Origin: Leptospira perdikensis
GTDB taxonomy: Bacteria; Spirochaetota; Leptospiria; Leptospirales; Leptospiraceae
Direction of reading: 5' to 3'
Length of the DNA: 64,000 bases
NCBI RefSeq assembly: GCF_004769575.1
Contig: NZ_RQGA01000013.1
Coordinates: 62,001 to 126,000, forward strand
A model generated the notes under the pieces. It was not told the DNA's origin and searched no databases. It saw nothing but the letters and a program-made list of their open reading frames with translations. Below, piece after piece: positions 33,908 through 43,511 of the stretch; the stretch's first letter is position 1, and every line of letters begins with the position of its first letter. The position numbers and the translations under genes were made by a program.

Positions 33908-35227
33908 TTACCCGCGTGGTCGCAAATTCCAACTGAAAACAAGAAGGAAGATAGCAATCAAAGTCGACACAAGAATGGCGGATAAGGCAACATCCCAAGA
34001 ATATTCTGTAGCAAGTAGTGCAAGACCCTTTCCTTGAACTGTCCGTCCCAAGGAGCCAAATAACCCAATAAATCCCGCAGCAGTTCCCACCGCTTTTTTA
34101 GAAGTGAAGTCCATTCCAGCAACACCTAACAACATAACAGGTGGATAGATAAAAAGTCCAATGAGTCCAAACAAAAGATAATCGATCCATAAAGATCCGG
34201 GAGGATTTAGAAGAATTCCTAAAAAAGCAAAAAAAATCGGAATGATACAAAGTAAACTCACCATTCCCCTACGTCCGTCAAATTTATCCGAAACCCATCC
34301 CATAAGAATGGTGGAACCAATTCCTCCAAATTCTAAAATAAAAGTAGAATACCCCCCACCCACAAGATCAGCTCCTTTGGTTTCTTTTAAATAAGTCGGG
34401 CCCCAATCGATCAAACTATACCGAATGATATAAACAAAAAAGTTAATAATCGCAAACAACCAAATGTATTTATTCATTAGGACTTGTTCAACAATCAATT
34501 GTTTGGTGGTAAGTTCTGCTTCATGATCTTCTTTTTCTTCTGGTGGAAAATCGTTTCTGTAAATTTCAACAGGAGGCAGGCCTTCTGACTGTGGTGTGTC
34601 TACAAGTCGAATGTATAAATACACAGATCCAACAAGGGCAATGACCCCCGGAACAAAAAAAGCATATTGCCAACCAAATTGCGCAGCCGAGTGAGAAGCG
34701 ACCACTCCCACAAGCCCGCCTCCAATATTATGTGCAATATTCCAAAATGCAAACGTAGTACCACGTTCTCTCACTGAATACCAGTGTCCTAGAGAACGTC
34801 CACATGGTGGCCAACCCATTCCTTGCACTAAACCATTGGCTCCCCATAAAAATAGATGAATCCAATAATGATTCGCAAATCCAAATGAAAAATTCAAAAT
34901 GGCGGTAAGAAACAAACCAACAGCCATAAACTTTCGCGGATTGGAACGATCGGAGAGTGCTCCCATTAGAAATTTTCCAATCCCATAAGTGATGGCAGTG
35001 ACTGCGAGGATGTCACCTATATCTGCTTTCGAATAAGATAACGCTTCTCCAATTTCTTTGGATACAGGTGAGAAGTTATTTCGAGTTAAGTAATAGGTCG
35101 TATAACCGAGGAAAGTTGATTCTAAAACTCGAAACCGAAATTTCGGATAGAGCGATTGGATTTCTTTTTCCGATTTTTGAGGTATGGACGGAGCAGGAGC
35201 GAACCACCGACGAATGGTTTGTAACAT
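33908..35227 (-). CDS. MFS transporter, organophosphate:phosphate antiporter (GlpT/UhpT) family
   Basis: 439 residues with about twelve membrane helices. FLGYTTYYLTRNNFSPVSKEIGEAL is the OPA-family first-helix signature (Y-x-x-R-N-x-F). The conserved GALSDRSNPRKFMAVGLFL intracellular loop, GMGWPPCGRSLGHWYSVRERGTTFAFWNIAHNIGGG and SDKFDGRRGMVSLL also fit. It probably exchanges glycerol-3-phosphate or a hexose phosphate for phosphate; the substrate is not decided by sequence. It is divergent from cysteine synthase with a 47-base gap. Confidence 0.88.
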   Translation of the reverse strand: MLQTIRRWFAPAPSIPQKSEKEIQSLYPKFRFRVLESTFLGYTTYYLTRNNFSPVSKEIGEALSYSKADIGDILAVTAITYGIGKFLMGALSDRSNPRKFMAVGLFLTAILNFSFGFANHYWIHLFLWGANGLVQGMGWPPCGRSLGHWYSVRERGTTFAFWNIAHNIGGGLVGVVASHSAAQFGWQYAFFVPGVIALVGSVYLYIRLVDTPQSEGLPPVEIYRNDFPPEEKEDHEAELTTKQLIVEQVLMNKYIWLFAIINFFVYIIRYSLIDWGPTYLKETKGADLVGGGYSTFILEFGGIGSTILMGWVSDKFDGRRGMVSLLCIIPIFFAFLGILLNPPGSLWIDYLLFGLIGLFIYPPVMLLGVAGMDFTSKKAVGTAAGFIGLFGSLGRTVQGKGLALLATEYSWDVALSAILVSTLIAIFLLVFSWNLRPRG

Positions 35228-35274
35228 AGACTAGGAAGATAGAAGTCTAAAGAGAAGGAGTCAAGTCGATTCTC

Positions 35275-36249
35275 ATGAAAACAAATATAAGAAACGGATT
35301 TATTGATACTGTTGGGAACACCCCACTCATACGCATTCACTCGCTTAGCGAAGAAACGGGATGTGAAATTTTAGGTAAGGCTGAGTTTTTAAATCCAGGT
35401 GGGTCCGTCAAAGATAGAGCTGCTTTGTACATCATCGAGGATGCAGAAAAAAAAGGACTCTTAAAACCCGGTGGCACTGTTGTGGAAGGCACTGCTGGAA
35501 ATACTGGAATTGGACTCACTCATATTTGTAATGCGAAGGGTTACAAATCAATTATTGTCATTCCAGAAACACAATCCAAAGAAAAAATCGAAATGCTACG
35601 AACGTTAGGTGCTGATGTGACCCTTGTCCCGGCGGTTCCTTATTCCGATCCAGGAAATTATGTACGAGTGTCAGAACGAATTGCTCGAGAAACACCAAAC
35701 TCTGTTTGGGCAAACCAGTTTGATAACTTAGCCAACAGAAATGCTCATTTCGAAACCACTGGCCCTGAAATTTGGGAACAAACCCAAGGTAAAATTGATG
35801 TTTGGACGGCTTCCCTTGGGACGGGTGGAACTTATGCGGGAACGGGACTGTACTTCAAAGCCAAAAATCCCAAGATCAAATGTATCGTGGCGGATCCTTA
35901 TGGATCGGGAATTTATTCTTTTGTCAAAACAGGGCAAATCACCATCGAAGGATCTTCCATTACCGAAGGAATTGGACAAGGTCGGATCACAAAAAATATG
36001 GAAGGGATGCCAGCGGATGACGCCATTCGTATTCACGACAAAGAAGCCCTTCGTATTTTGAATTTGGTTTTAAAACAAGATGGATTGTTTATGGGAGGCA
36101 GTGTGGGAATCAACCTGGCCGCAGCTTACCAGATTGCTAAAGATTTAGGCCCAGGTCACACCATAGTCACTGTGTTATGCGACAGTGGGGCAAAATACCA
36201 ATCCAAAATTTTCAATCCTGAATTTTTGGCTTCGAAAGGTCTTATCTAA
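35275..36249 (+). CDS. cysK: Cysteine synthase / PLP-dependent beta-family enzyme
   Basis: 324 residues. The PLP-binding lysine lies in NPGGSVKDRAALYI, the substrate loop in EGTAGNTGIGLTHIC, the phosphate loop in SLGTGGTYAGTGLYF and the pyridine-N contact region in VTVLCDSGAKYQSKIF. It makes cysteine from O-acetylserine and sulfide, though a cystathionine-beta-synthase role cannot be excluded because the C-terminus (NPEFLASKGLI) resembles that group. AAGGAG precedes the ATG. Cytoplasmic. The following 36250-36463 gap holds no clear gene. Confidence 0.88.
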   Translation: MKTNIRNGFIDTVGNTPLIRIHSLSEETGCEILGKAEFLNPGGSVKDRAALYIIEDAEKKGLLKPGGTVVEGTAGNTGIGLTHICNAKGYKSIIVIPETQSKEKIEMLRTLGADVTLVPAVPYSDPGNYVRVSERIARETPNSVWANQFDNLANRNAHFETTGPEIWEQTQGKIDVWTASLGTGGTYAGTGLYFKAKNPKIKCIVADPYGSGIYSFVKTGQITIEGSSITEGIGQGRITKNMEGMPADDAIRIHDKEALRILNLVLKQDGLFMGGSVGINLAAAYQIAKDLGPGHTIVTVLCDSGAKYQSKIFNPEFLASKGLI

Positions 36250-36463
36250 ACCGGCCAATCGTTTGAATTTGTACAACCCAAGTGCAAATTGTTTCCTTAC
36301 GGGTTTCGGCGCTACTCTGAAGCATTGGGACTTCTCTAAACGATTGGAACTACTTACTTGTGAGTATCGAAAACGGAAATGAAAGCCGATTACATAAGCG
36401 AAAAGGAGAATTAAATTCCATAGTAGAATCCATCCCAAATATGCAAAAATAATTTTGTTTTTT

Positions 36464-37219
36464 TTATCTCCCCAAATTCATTAACGTTGTAAACATTTCA
36501 CAGGCAGTTACTGAACCTAACTCACAAGAGTCACTCAGTTCATGTAAAGCCAAAGTAATTTCTTCTGATTTTTTAGTTTTTAATCGATTGAGGGCACTCA
36601 ATTCTAATTCCTTAGCTTTAGAAATTTGAGTTTCTTGGTTTTGGATCTTCCAAGGGTAAGGTCTTTTGTCAAAAGACAAACTATCTAAAAAAACCTGGAT
36701 ATCTTTTTCGATTTGCGGATATACCGATTCGTAACAAGTAATTAAAATGGTAAATCCAAACTCTTCCTCAGTAGCCGTGATATAATGTTGGACAATTGTA
36801 TCTTCTTTATCTTTAAAACTTCCAAACATACCTAAAAACTTATAACCATTTTCAACATTAGGAATTTTCTGTAAGGTGAAAGATTGACGTAGATTAGTAA
36901 TCAAACTAAACCGTTTAGATTCTGCATGAAAAAGAATGGGATTTAAACTAAGTTTGTTTTCCGATTCTTTAAAAAGAATCACAAGGGCCGGGATAATTTC
37001 CCTTCCCGATTCTTCTTTTAAAGCTTTGGTTTTGAAATGGTCAAACTTAGTAGTAAACCCATTGGACCTACGTTCAGTAAGAAACCATTGGGAAGGTAAG
37101 TCAAAAGAAATACAATTTGTATGAAAACAGGATCGCCAAGGAATGGATTCTGCATCTAAATTCACAGAAACTAACAATGATAAAGTTAGGTATCCGAACA
37201 GAATTCGAGAGGACTTCAT
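36464..37219 (-). CDS. Exported protein of unknown function
   Basis: 251 residues with signal peptide MKSSRILFGYLTLSLLVSVNLDAES. The mature part has CFHTNCISFDLPSQWFLTERRSNGF near the start and a long helix-strand mix (YKFLGMFGSFKDKEDTIVQHYITATEEEFGFTILITCYE). This order, a domain starting FDLPSQW with a later GFTILITC strand, loosely resembles PsbP/DUF1795-like lipid-binding folds. Near the end LSDSCELGSVTACEMFTTL is a Sel1/Cys-pair-like element. Its start overlaps the stop of the acetoacetyl-CoA synthetase gene (ATGA), so it is translationally coupled to that enzyme. Function unknown. Confidence 0.65.
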   Translation of the reverse strand: MKSSRILFGYLTLSLLVSVNLDAESIPWRSCFHTNCISFDLPSQWFLTERRSNGFTTKFDHFKTKALKEESGREIIPALVILFKESENKLSLNPILFHAESKRFSLITNLRQSFTLQKIPNVENGYKFLGMFGSFKDKEDTIVQHYITATEEEFGFTILITCYESVYPQIEKDIQVFLDSLSFDKRPYPWKIQNQETQISKAKELELSALNRLKTKKSEEITLALHELSDSCELGSVTACEMFTTLMNLGR

Positions 37220-39180
37220 ACACTAAGTTCCTTTCGATTTTTAAAATGTTCGAGTGAATTTGGATTTGCGAGTGCATTTTTGTTTTTTACTTCTAGACCA
37301 GCAACTGTTTGTTTCACGGCGATTTCGACTTTTTTCCCATTGACCGTATAAGGAATTTCTGGAACAGAAAGAACAAGAGCAGGAACATGCCTTGGAGAAG
37401 TTTCTAATTTTATTTTTTCTTTAATTTTTTTGATTAGAGTTTCATCCAGTGATATACCTTCCGAAAGTGTGACAAACAAAATGACACGAACATCATCCTT
37501 ATACTCTTGACCAATGATCACACTGTCTTTCACCTCAGAAATAGTGGATACAACAGAATAAATATCAGCAGTTCCAATTCTTACACCTCCAGGGTTTAAC
37601 GTTGCATCGGAGCGACCATAAATAATCAAACCCTTCACAGCAGTGATGGAAGCAAAATCACCGTGACACCAAATATTATCATAGGTTTCAAAATAAGCGG
37701 ATTTGTATTTAGCTCCAGAATCATCATTCCAAAAAGAAAGAGGCATTGAAGGAAATGGTGTTGGACACACGAGTTCGCCCTTCTCATTTTCCACCGACTT
37801 ACCCATGTCATCAAAAACTTGTACATCCATACCTAATCCCTTACATTGAATTTGTCCTTCAAACACAGGTAAGTTGGGATTTCCTAAAGCAAAACATCCA
37901 TTTAAATCTGTTCCGCCAGATATCGATGACAACTGTACGTCTTTTTTTATATTTTCATACACATAACGAAATCCGGAATTAGGAAGGGGTGAACCCGTAG
38001 AAAGGATGACTTTCAATGATGGTAACGAATATTTCAATTTGACCTGAACCTTTTCTTCTTCTAATACAGAAAGGTATTTCGCACTGGTTCCAAAAACTTG
38101 GATGGATTCTTTTTCCGCCATCGACCATAAAGTTTCCCAGGATGGATGGAATGGATTCCCGTCAAATTGGTATAGAGTCGCACCTATTGCCAAAGAAGAT
38201 TGGGACCAATTCCACATCATCCAACCACAAGTTGTATAATAAAAAAATCGATTTTGTTTAGATAAATCACAGTGTAACGAAAGTTCTTTAGTGTGATTGA
38301 GTAAAACTCCTCCACCCTGAACGATACACTTGGGAAGGCCAGTAGTACCCGAAGAAAACATAATGTAAACTGGATCTGAAAAATTAATTGAAGTATAAAG
38401 TAGTTTGTCAGAAGGATCTGGTCGATTGATTTCACTGTAACGAAATGGAAATTGGATCTTACCAAAATCCTTTACGGGTTCTATAAAATCGTAGATGATT
38501 GTTTGTTTGAATTCTACACCACCAGCTTTTGCTAACTGAAGAGAAACTTCTTCCAACTTATCAACAATTGAAATTTGTTTACCTTTAAACAAATAAGACT
38601 CTACAGAAAGAAACACTTTCGGTTGGATTTGTTCAAACCGATCAAGAATCCCTCTAACACCAAAATCGGGTGATGCGCTAGACCAAATAGCACCTAACGA
38701 AGTTGTTGCCAACATTCCAATGGTAGCAATGGGTGCATTTGGTAGAAGGCCAACTACGCGGTCACCTCGTTTCACACCAAGAGTCATTAAATGTTTCTGT
38801 AATTTCAGAACTTCAGTTTTAAGTTCCGAATATTTTATCCTTTGAATTTTCCCATCTTCCGAATAAAAAACCAAAGCCAAATCGTTTGGATTTCCCACTT
38901 CCAATAAATTCTCAGCAAAATTATATAAGGCACCAGGAAACCAACGAGACTTTGAAAAATGAGTTCCGTGATCTAAGGTTCTTTCCGGTTCTTTATGTAA
39001 CTTAAAACCAGAATAGGACAACCATTCTTTCCAAAACAAATCTGACTCATCCACTGAAAATTTATGGAAAGAAACATAATCAGAAAATGATTTATCAAAC
39101 CGCATTTCCAGATGGCCTTGAAAACGGGAAAGGTTCGTATCTTTTGAATGAGGTGTCCACAGAATATTTTGAGTCGCCAT
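37216..39180 (-). CDS. Acetoacetyl-CoA synthetase (acetoacetate-CoA ligase)
   Basis: The start at 39180 (MATQNILWTPHSKD) is chosen because it matches the usual family N-terminus; the frame extends to 39282 with a non-homologous lead. The product is 654 residues. The adenylate-forming signature is YIMFSSGTTGLPKCIVQGGG; the family-typical HFSKSRWFPGALYNFAENLLE and CGWMMWNWSQSSLAIGATLY are present, and the PYTVNGKKVEIAVK C-terminal lysine motif closes the enzyme. It activates acetoacetate to acetoacetyl-CoA for lipid or polyhydroxyalkanoate-type metabolism. It is upstream of and coupled to the 36464-37219 gene. Confidence 0.92.
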   Translation of the reverse strand: MATQNILWTPHSKDTNLSRFQGHLEMRFDKSFSDYVSFHKFSVDESDLFWKEWLSYSGFKLHKEPERTLDHGTHFSKSRWFPGALYNFAENLLEVGNPNDLALVFYSEDGKIQRIKYSELKTEVLKLQKHLMTLGVKRGDRVVGLLPNAPIATIGMLATTSLGAIWSSASPDFGVRGILDRFEQIQPKVFLSVESYLFKGKQISIVDKLEEVSLQLAKAGGVEFKQTIIYDFIEPVKDFGKIQFPFRYSEINRPDPSDKLLYTSINFSDPVYIMFSSGTTGLPKCIVQGGGVLLNHTKELSLHCDLSKQNRFFYYTTCGWMMWNWSQSSLAIGATLYQFDGNPFHPSWETLWSMAEKESIQVFGTSAKYLSVLEEEKVQVKLKYSLPSLKVILSTGSPLPNSGFRYVYENIKKDVQLSSISGGTDLNGCFALGNPNLPVFEGQIQCKGLGMDVQVFDDMGKSVENEKGELVCPTPFPSMPLSFWNDDSGAKYKSAYFETYDNIWCHGDFASITAVKGLIIYGRSDATLNPGGVRIGTADIYSVVSTISEVKDSVIIGQEYKDDVRVILFVTLSEGISLDETLIKKIKEKIKLETSPRHVPALVLSVPEIPYTVNGKKVEIAVKQTVAGLEVKNKNALANPNSLEHFKNRKELSV

Positions 39181-39271
39181 GAAGACTGATCTTCCTGGAT
39201 TTGATTTTTGAGGCAAGTATGATTGTGTAAAATGACTGGTAGAAAAAAATATCACGAAAATTCTAGGGAAA

Positions 39272-40642
39272 ATGCTGTTCAATTCCGTTGACTATCTCTT
39301 CTTCTTTATAGCTTGTTATTCTATTTATTGGATGGCTCCTGGGAAGTTCAGAAAGTACATCCTTATTTTCTTTTCATTGGTTTTTTATGGATATTGGAGC
39401 CTTTCTTTTTTAACTCATTTCCTACTCTTCATTCTCATCACACATTTTTTTGTTTTAGCTATCCTCAAAACCAAAAAGAAAATCTTTCTCATCTTGGGTG
39501 TAGTCATCAACTTACTGAATCTTTGTTTCTTTAAGTACATTCTAACTTACTTACAATTCTTAAGTAAGGAAGGAGAGATCTCCATTCCGCTCATTCAATC
39601 GTTAAGTGAATTTGCTCTCCCATTAGCCATTAGTTTTTATACCTTTCAAATGATTGCGTATCTTGTGGATGCTTGGCATGGAAAATTTAACGAATCTCCT
39701 TTTTTAAACTTTTTGCTTTTTATTTTATTTTTCCCACAACTCATTGCGGGCCCCATTATGCGCCATGATGATTTTTATGAACAAATTGATCATGCCAAAC
39801 TCAATTGGGATTTTGTTCACCGAGGAATTCTGCACATTCTTTCCGGAATCATTAAAAAAGTTTTAATCGCAGATCAAATCGCAAAGTCCATCAATCCAGT
39901 GTTTGCTGACCCATCTGGATATGATGGTTTGAGTATCTTTCTTTCCACTATGGCTTTTTCGTTACAAGTATACGGTGACTTTTCAGGATATACGGATATT
40001 GCACGTGGATCTGCCTTTCTCCTAGGATATGAAATTCCCGAAAACTTCCGATCCCCATTTCTCTCTGTTAGTTTTTCCGAATTTTGGTCTAGATGGCACA
40101 TTACATTATCAACCTGGATTAGAGATTATTTATACATTCCGTTAGGTGGCAATAGAGTATCCGAATCTAGATTTATGTTCAACACTGTAACAGTAATGGC
40201 ATTGGCTGGATTATGGCATGGAAATACTTATACATTTTTTATCTGGGGATTTTTACATGGAGTCTTTTTAGCAATTGAACGTTTCGCTTTTGGTAAATTA
40301 AACCGAAAAGATATGAACAATAAACAAAAGATCTTTGGGTTTATTTATGTATTTATTGGATTTAATTTGGTTAGTCCTTTTTTTCGATTAGATTCCTTAC
40401 AAGGAATTTATAAATTCTGGTCTGCGTCCACCTCCACGGCAAAAAATTTTATTTATAAACCAGACTTTTGGTTACTCATCGTTGCTTGTTACCTGTTTCA
40501 ATTTGTGGAATATAAAAATTATTTTAAAGAAAAACTGCAACCGTACACACATTGGTTAGTTCCTATTTTTACTATCCTCGTATTTTTTGCTTTAGTCAAA
40601 ATTGAGAACCCTGTGGAAACATTTATCTATTTCCAATTCTGA
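39272..40642 (+). CDS. MBOAT-family O-acyltransferase (AlgI/DltB-like)
   Basis: 456 residues with about ten membrane segments. The catalytic His lies in MALAGLWHGNTYTFFIWGFLHG, and LPLAISFYTFQMIAYLVDAWHGK, FFPQLIAGPIMRHDDF, YGDFSGYTDIARGSAFLLGYEIPENFRSPF and FWSRWHITLSTWIRDYLYIPLGG are the MBOAT core. It transfers acetyl or another acyl group across the inner membrane to a glycan. The next gene, eight bases on, encodes a DUF1574 protein, the regular partner of this enzyme type in Leptospira. Target glycan unknown. Confidence 0.93.
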   Translation: MLFNSVDYLFFFIACYSIYWMAPGKFRKYILIFFSLVFYGYWSLSFLTHFLLFILITHFFVLAILKTKKKIFLILGVVINLLNLCFFKYILTYLQFLSKEGEISIPLIQSLSEFALPLAISFYTFQMIAYLVDAWHGKFNESPFLNFLLFILFFPQLIAGPIMRHDDFYEQIDHAKLNWDFVHRGILHILSGIIKKVLIADQIAKSINPVFADPSGYDGLSIFLSTMAFSLQVYGDFSGYTDIARGSAFLLGYEIPENFRSPFLSVSFSEFWSRWHITLSTWIRDYLYIPLGGNRVSESRFMFNTVTVMALAGLWHGNTYTFFIWGFLHGVFLAIERFAFGKLNRKDMNNKQKIFGFIYVFIGFNLVSPFFRLDSLQGIYKFWSASTSTAKNFIYKPDFWLLIVACYLFQFVEYKNYFKEKLQPYTHWLVPIFTILVFFALVKIENPVETFIYFQF

Positions 40643-40650
40643 GAGAAATC

Positions 40651-41739
40651 ATGAACCAAAAACGTATTTATTTTTACCCATTTTTCATCATTTTTACGGT
40701 TTTTCTAATCGATAAGTTGGTTTGTATACCTGAACTCAGAGAAGCTGGCCGAAGAGCATATAAATCCGGACAAAATGTACTCGTTGGTCTACCTAAAGTT
40801 TGGGAAGAAGATAAAAAATTTCAATCAGAGAACACAAAAGTTGCCGTTGTTACAGGGACATCTCGATCCGATATTTTCCATGAATGGGAAAATATTCCGG
40901 TAAACAAATCTACATATGAAAATCCAGTTTATTTTGAAACAAGATCCTCTATTAAAGCTTCCGAATATTTTTTATTTTATCTAATGATTCAGTCGATGAC
41001 AAAATCTGGGTTTAAACCAGATGTTTTGTTCTTAGAATTCTCCGAAGAGATGTTAAATGAAAATAATGTCTATTCTTACAAATCCAAATGGCAAGAGTTA
41101 ATGTTACATGAGGATGAATTAATAGATATTTATCCAACTTTTAATTTTAAGTTCCAAAGAGAGATTTTAACTAAGTTATTATTTGTTTCTTACAATTATC
41201 ACTTTAGCCCGACACAAGGGGTTTCTAATTGGATCAAAGGTAAAACCGCCAACGATGATACATACTTCATTGCTCTTGCATCTTATCTAAACAAAAAAAG
41301 ACCCTTTGATCCTAAAAATGCAGGAATCGAATTAGATCGTTTTACACCGGAAGATTACAAAGCTCGTATCGTTGACTATAGTGAATCCCAACGAGAACTT
41401 CTACTCACCAAATATACTTTTTCTGAAACCGAATATGGATTTTTGAAAAAAATCATCCAACATGCAGAAGAACACAATATTCCCACCGTACTTTGGGAAC
41501 CACAAATCCATCCGTATTACAGCCAACTTAGAAAATCGATTACCGGTGGGAATTTATTTGAAACTTTAGGCCGACCGTTGGTTGATCCAAATTCAAAAAA
41601 TATTCGTCTAATCTCTTTGAATGAAGGGAATACCAACTGTAAAACTTTCGTGGATAGCAGCCATGTTTCCCCTCTTTGTGTTCCAGAAATTGCAGATAAG
41701 TTATTGCAAACGGCAAAGGAAATTCCAAACTTTAAGTAA
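40651..41739 (+). CDS. DUF1574 family protein (partner of MBOAT)
   Basis: 362 residues with an N-terminal membrane anchor (IYFYPFFIIFTVFLIDKLV), then an extracytoplasmic body: KVAVVTGTSRSDIFHEWENIP, PDVLFLEFSEEMLNENN, NIPTVLWEPQIHPYY and the ending TFVDSSHVSPLCVPEIADKLL. GTSRSD near the start and DSSHVSP near the end stand where SGNH/AlgX-type acyl-transfer proteins have their Ser and Asp-His. DUF1574 is a Leptospira-rich family. With the adjacent MBOAT it should complete transfer of an acyl group onto a surface polysaccharide. It is separated from the next gene by four bases. Confidence 0.88.
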   Translation: MNQKRIYFYPFFIIFTVFLIDKLVCIPELREAGRRAYKSGQNVLVGLPKVWEEDKKFQSENTKVAVVTGTSRSDIFHEWENIPVNKSTYENPVYFETRSSIKASEYFLFYLMIQSMTKSGFKPDVLFLEFSEEMLNENNVYSYKSKWQELMLHEDELIDIYPTFNFKFQREILTKLLFVSYNYHFSPTQGVSNWIKGKTANDDTYFIALASYLNKKRPFDPKNAGIELDRFTPEDYKARIVDYSESQRELLLTKYTFSETEYGFLKKIIQHAEEHNIPTVLWEPQIHPYYSQLRKSITGGNLFETLGRPLVDPNSKNIRLISLNEGNTNCKTFVDSSHVSPLCVPEIADKLLQTAKEIPNFK

Positions 41740-41743
41740 TCTT

Positions 41744-42139
41744 ATGAAGTTAGATCGAAAAAAACTCAAATTTGGGAGGCAAGTTTTTCTATTTAGCTTT
41801 GTATTTCTATTTTCCGCTAATTTTATGTACCAACGTATCGTTGACAACGAGGTCAATTGTGGACTCATTGGTTCCCCTGAAAGTGGTTGCCCATATGCTT
41901 TTTTGGATCATGCCTTAGGTGTTAATTCTGGTCATGATTTGAATGAAGAAGGGGAACATACTGACCATGTTTGTTTTTCTTGCCCATGTAATTTGATTGT
42001 ATCTTGCTCTTGGGATTTATATCTGTCCCATATTCTCATCCAACTCCATAAAGTTTATATCCACCAACCTGAACTTCTAATTCCACAACTTGTTTTTGTA
42101 AATAGTTTCTTCCGCCCACCCAAACATAACCTTACTTAG
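41744..42139 (+). CDS. Small His/Cys-rich protein ahead of the heavy-metal efflux genes
   Basis: 131 residues; the ATG at 41744 is four bases after the DUF1574 stop. One N-terminal membrane segment (VFLFSFVFLFSANFMYQRI) is followed by a short exported part with HALGVNSGHDLNEEGEHTDH and CFSCPCNL, i.e. clusters of His, acidic residues and four close Cys that could bind a metal. The CPCNL...SCSWD part resembles small periplasmic metal-binding or regulatory proteins that accompany RND efflux pumps. It lies 40 bases before the TolC-type gene, so it probably belongs to the efflux operon. No named family is certain. Confidence 0.7.
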   Translation: MKLDRKKLKFGRQVFLFSFVFLFSANFMYQRIVDNEVNCGLIGSPESGCPYAFLDHALGVNSGHDLNEEGEHTDHVCFSCPCNLIVSCSWDLYLSHILIQLHKVYIHQPELLIPQLVFVNSFFRPPKHNLT

Positions 42140-42179
42140 TTGATTCGCAATTGTATTGCGTCGCCACTTTGGAGGTTTT

Positions 42180-43511
42180 ATGAATTTTTATTTTTTCCCC
42201 ATACAACGGAAATTACTTCTTTGTTGTTTGGTTTATATCTATGTTATCGTTCTACCAATCCAACCGGAATCGAATGATTCTTTCGGAGGTAGTTGTCAAA
42301 AATACAATTCTATCCAGGAACTCAGCCACTGCATCGTGAGCAGACATCCTGAATATCGAATTGAAGAAATCAAACTGAAGGAAATATCAGGAAGAAAAAA
42401 AGTAGCTTCTTACTATTTCCCTTCTAACCCAGTTTTTAATGGTTATATGGCAGCAAGGAAAGGGGATACATCATCACCCTCTTTTCTTTCAGGACCTAAT
42501 GCTGCAAATAACTTTCAGGTAATGGTCAACCAAGAAATTTTTACTAATGGAAAACGAGAAATTGCAATACAAATCGCAGATGAAGAATTTAAAGCACAAG
42601 TTTTTCGCCTAGAATCTGTAAGGCGAATCTTAGAATTTGACGTTTTAAAAAAACTAACTCGGTATCGTTACCTACATCTGGAAGAAGAAAATAGTTTTAA
42701 TAGTTTAAATCTTGTAAAAGAACTAAAAAAAGTATCCAAAGCAAGAGTAAACGAAGGTCTCTCACCTGGTATAGACGAATCCTTATCAGAATCAGAAGAA
42801 ATCAGGATTTTTAAAATCTGGAACCAAATCCATCGGTTATCAGAAAATGCAAAATCAGAATTAGAAGTATTACTTGGTTTCCCTATAGAAAAAGAAACAG
42901 TCAAAATCCAACATTGGATTTTGCCAAAAGACTTACCTAAAGAAAAATCGGATTTAATCCAAATGGCGATGCAGATGCGGCCAGAACTATCGTTATCAGA
43001 AAAGGAAATTGAATTATCCCTTCTTCGCCAAAACGAAGTGAGACGTCAAAAAATCCCGAACGTAACTTTAGGTGGCTTCGCACAGAATGATGGATTCAAT
43101 GAAAGAGTTGTTGGAGGTTTGGTCACTTTCCCTATGACAGTTTGGAGAGATTATGAAGGCGAAACAATCATTGCTTCTTCTCAAATTGACAATTCCAAAG
43201 AACTAAAAGAGTCGGTTTCCAGAAATATCAAACAAGAAGTTTTGTTTGCGCTGACTAACTATCTCACTCTTTCAGATGAAATTCAACTATATGATACACA
43301 AAAAATGGATCGAGCTGAATTGGATTTAAAAAATCTACAGGAAGCAATTCGATTCGGAAAAATCAAAATCATAGATGCCATCAACCATCAAAGAATTCTG
43401 TTACAAACGAAATTAAATTACCTGAACACAAAAACCGAATTTGAGTTATCTCAAATTGAACTCGTTCGTGTTCTCGGTCTACCTAGCGACTCATTAGGAG
43501 TCAAACCATGA
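42180..43511 (+). CDS. TolC-family outer-membrane factor of heavy-metal efflux pump (CzcC-like)
   Basis: The start at 42180 has GGAGG four bases upstream; the frame extends to 42156. 443 residues. A signal-like hydrophobic start (KLLLCCLVYIYVIVLPIQP) precedes two long helical repeats typical of the TolC/OEP fold (RHPEYRIEEIKLKEISGRKK, MAMQMRPELSLSEKEIELSLLR, AIRFGKIKIIDAINHQRILLQTKLNYLN). It forms the outer-membrane channel for the RND pump encoded by the next two genes. Its stop overlaps the adaptor start (ATGA). It precedes the periplasmic adaptor and the CzcA-like pump in the classical C-B-A order. Confidence 0.88.
   Translation: MNFYFFPIQRKLLLCCLVYIYVIVLPIQPESNDSFGGSCQKYNSIQELSHCIVSRHPEYRIEEIKLKEISGRKKVASYYFPSNPVFNGYMAARKGDTSSPSFLSGPNAANNFQVMVNQEIFTNGKREIAIQIADEEFKAQVFRLESVRRILEFDVLKKLTRYRYLHLEEENSFNSLNLVKELKKVSKARVNEGLSPGIDESLSESEEIRIFKIWNQIHRLSENAKSELEVLLGFPIEKETVKIQHWILPKDLPKEKSDLIQMAMQMRPELSLSEKEIELSLLRQNEVRRQKIPNVTLGGFAQNDGFNERVVGGLVTFPMTVWRDYEGETIIASSQIDNSKELKESVSRNIKQEVLFALTNYLTLSDEIQLYDTQKMDRAELDLKNLQEAIRFGKIKIIDAINHQRILLQTKLNYLNTKTEFELSQIELVRVLGLPSDSLGVKP

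Noticed and set aside
36175..36438. Minus-strand open frame of 87 codons with a hydrophobic N-terminus between cysteine synthase and the exported protein gene
   Set aside because: Its last 75 bases lie inside the cysteine synthase gene on the other strand, the composition is not convincing and no family is recognised; kept out of the gene list.
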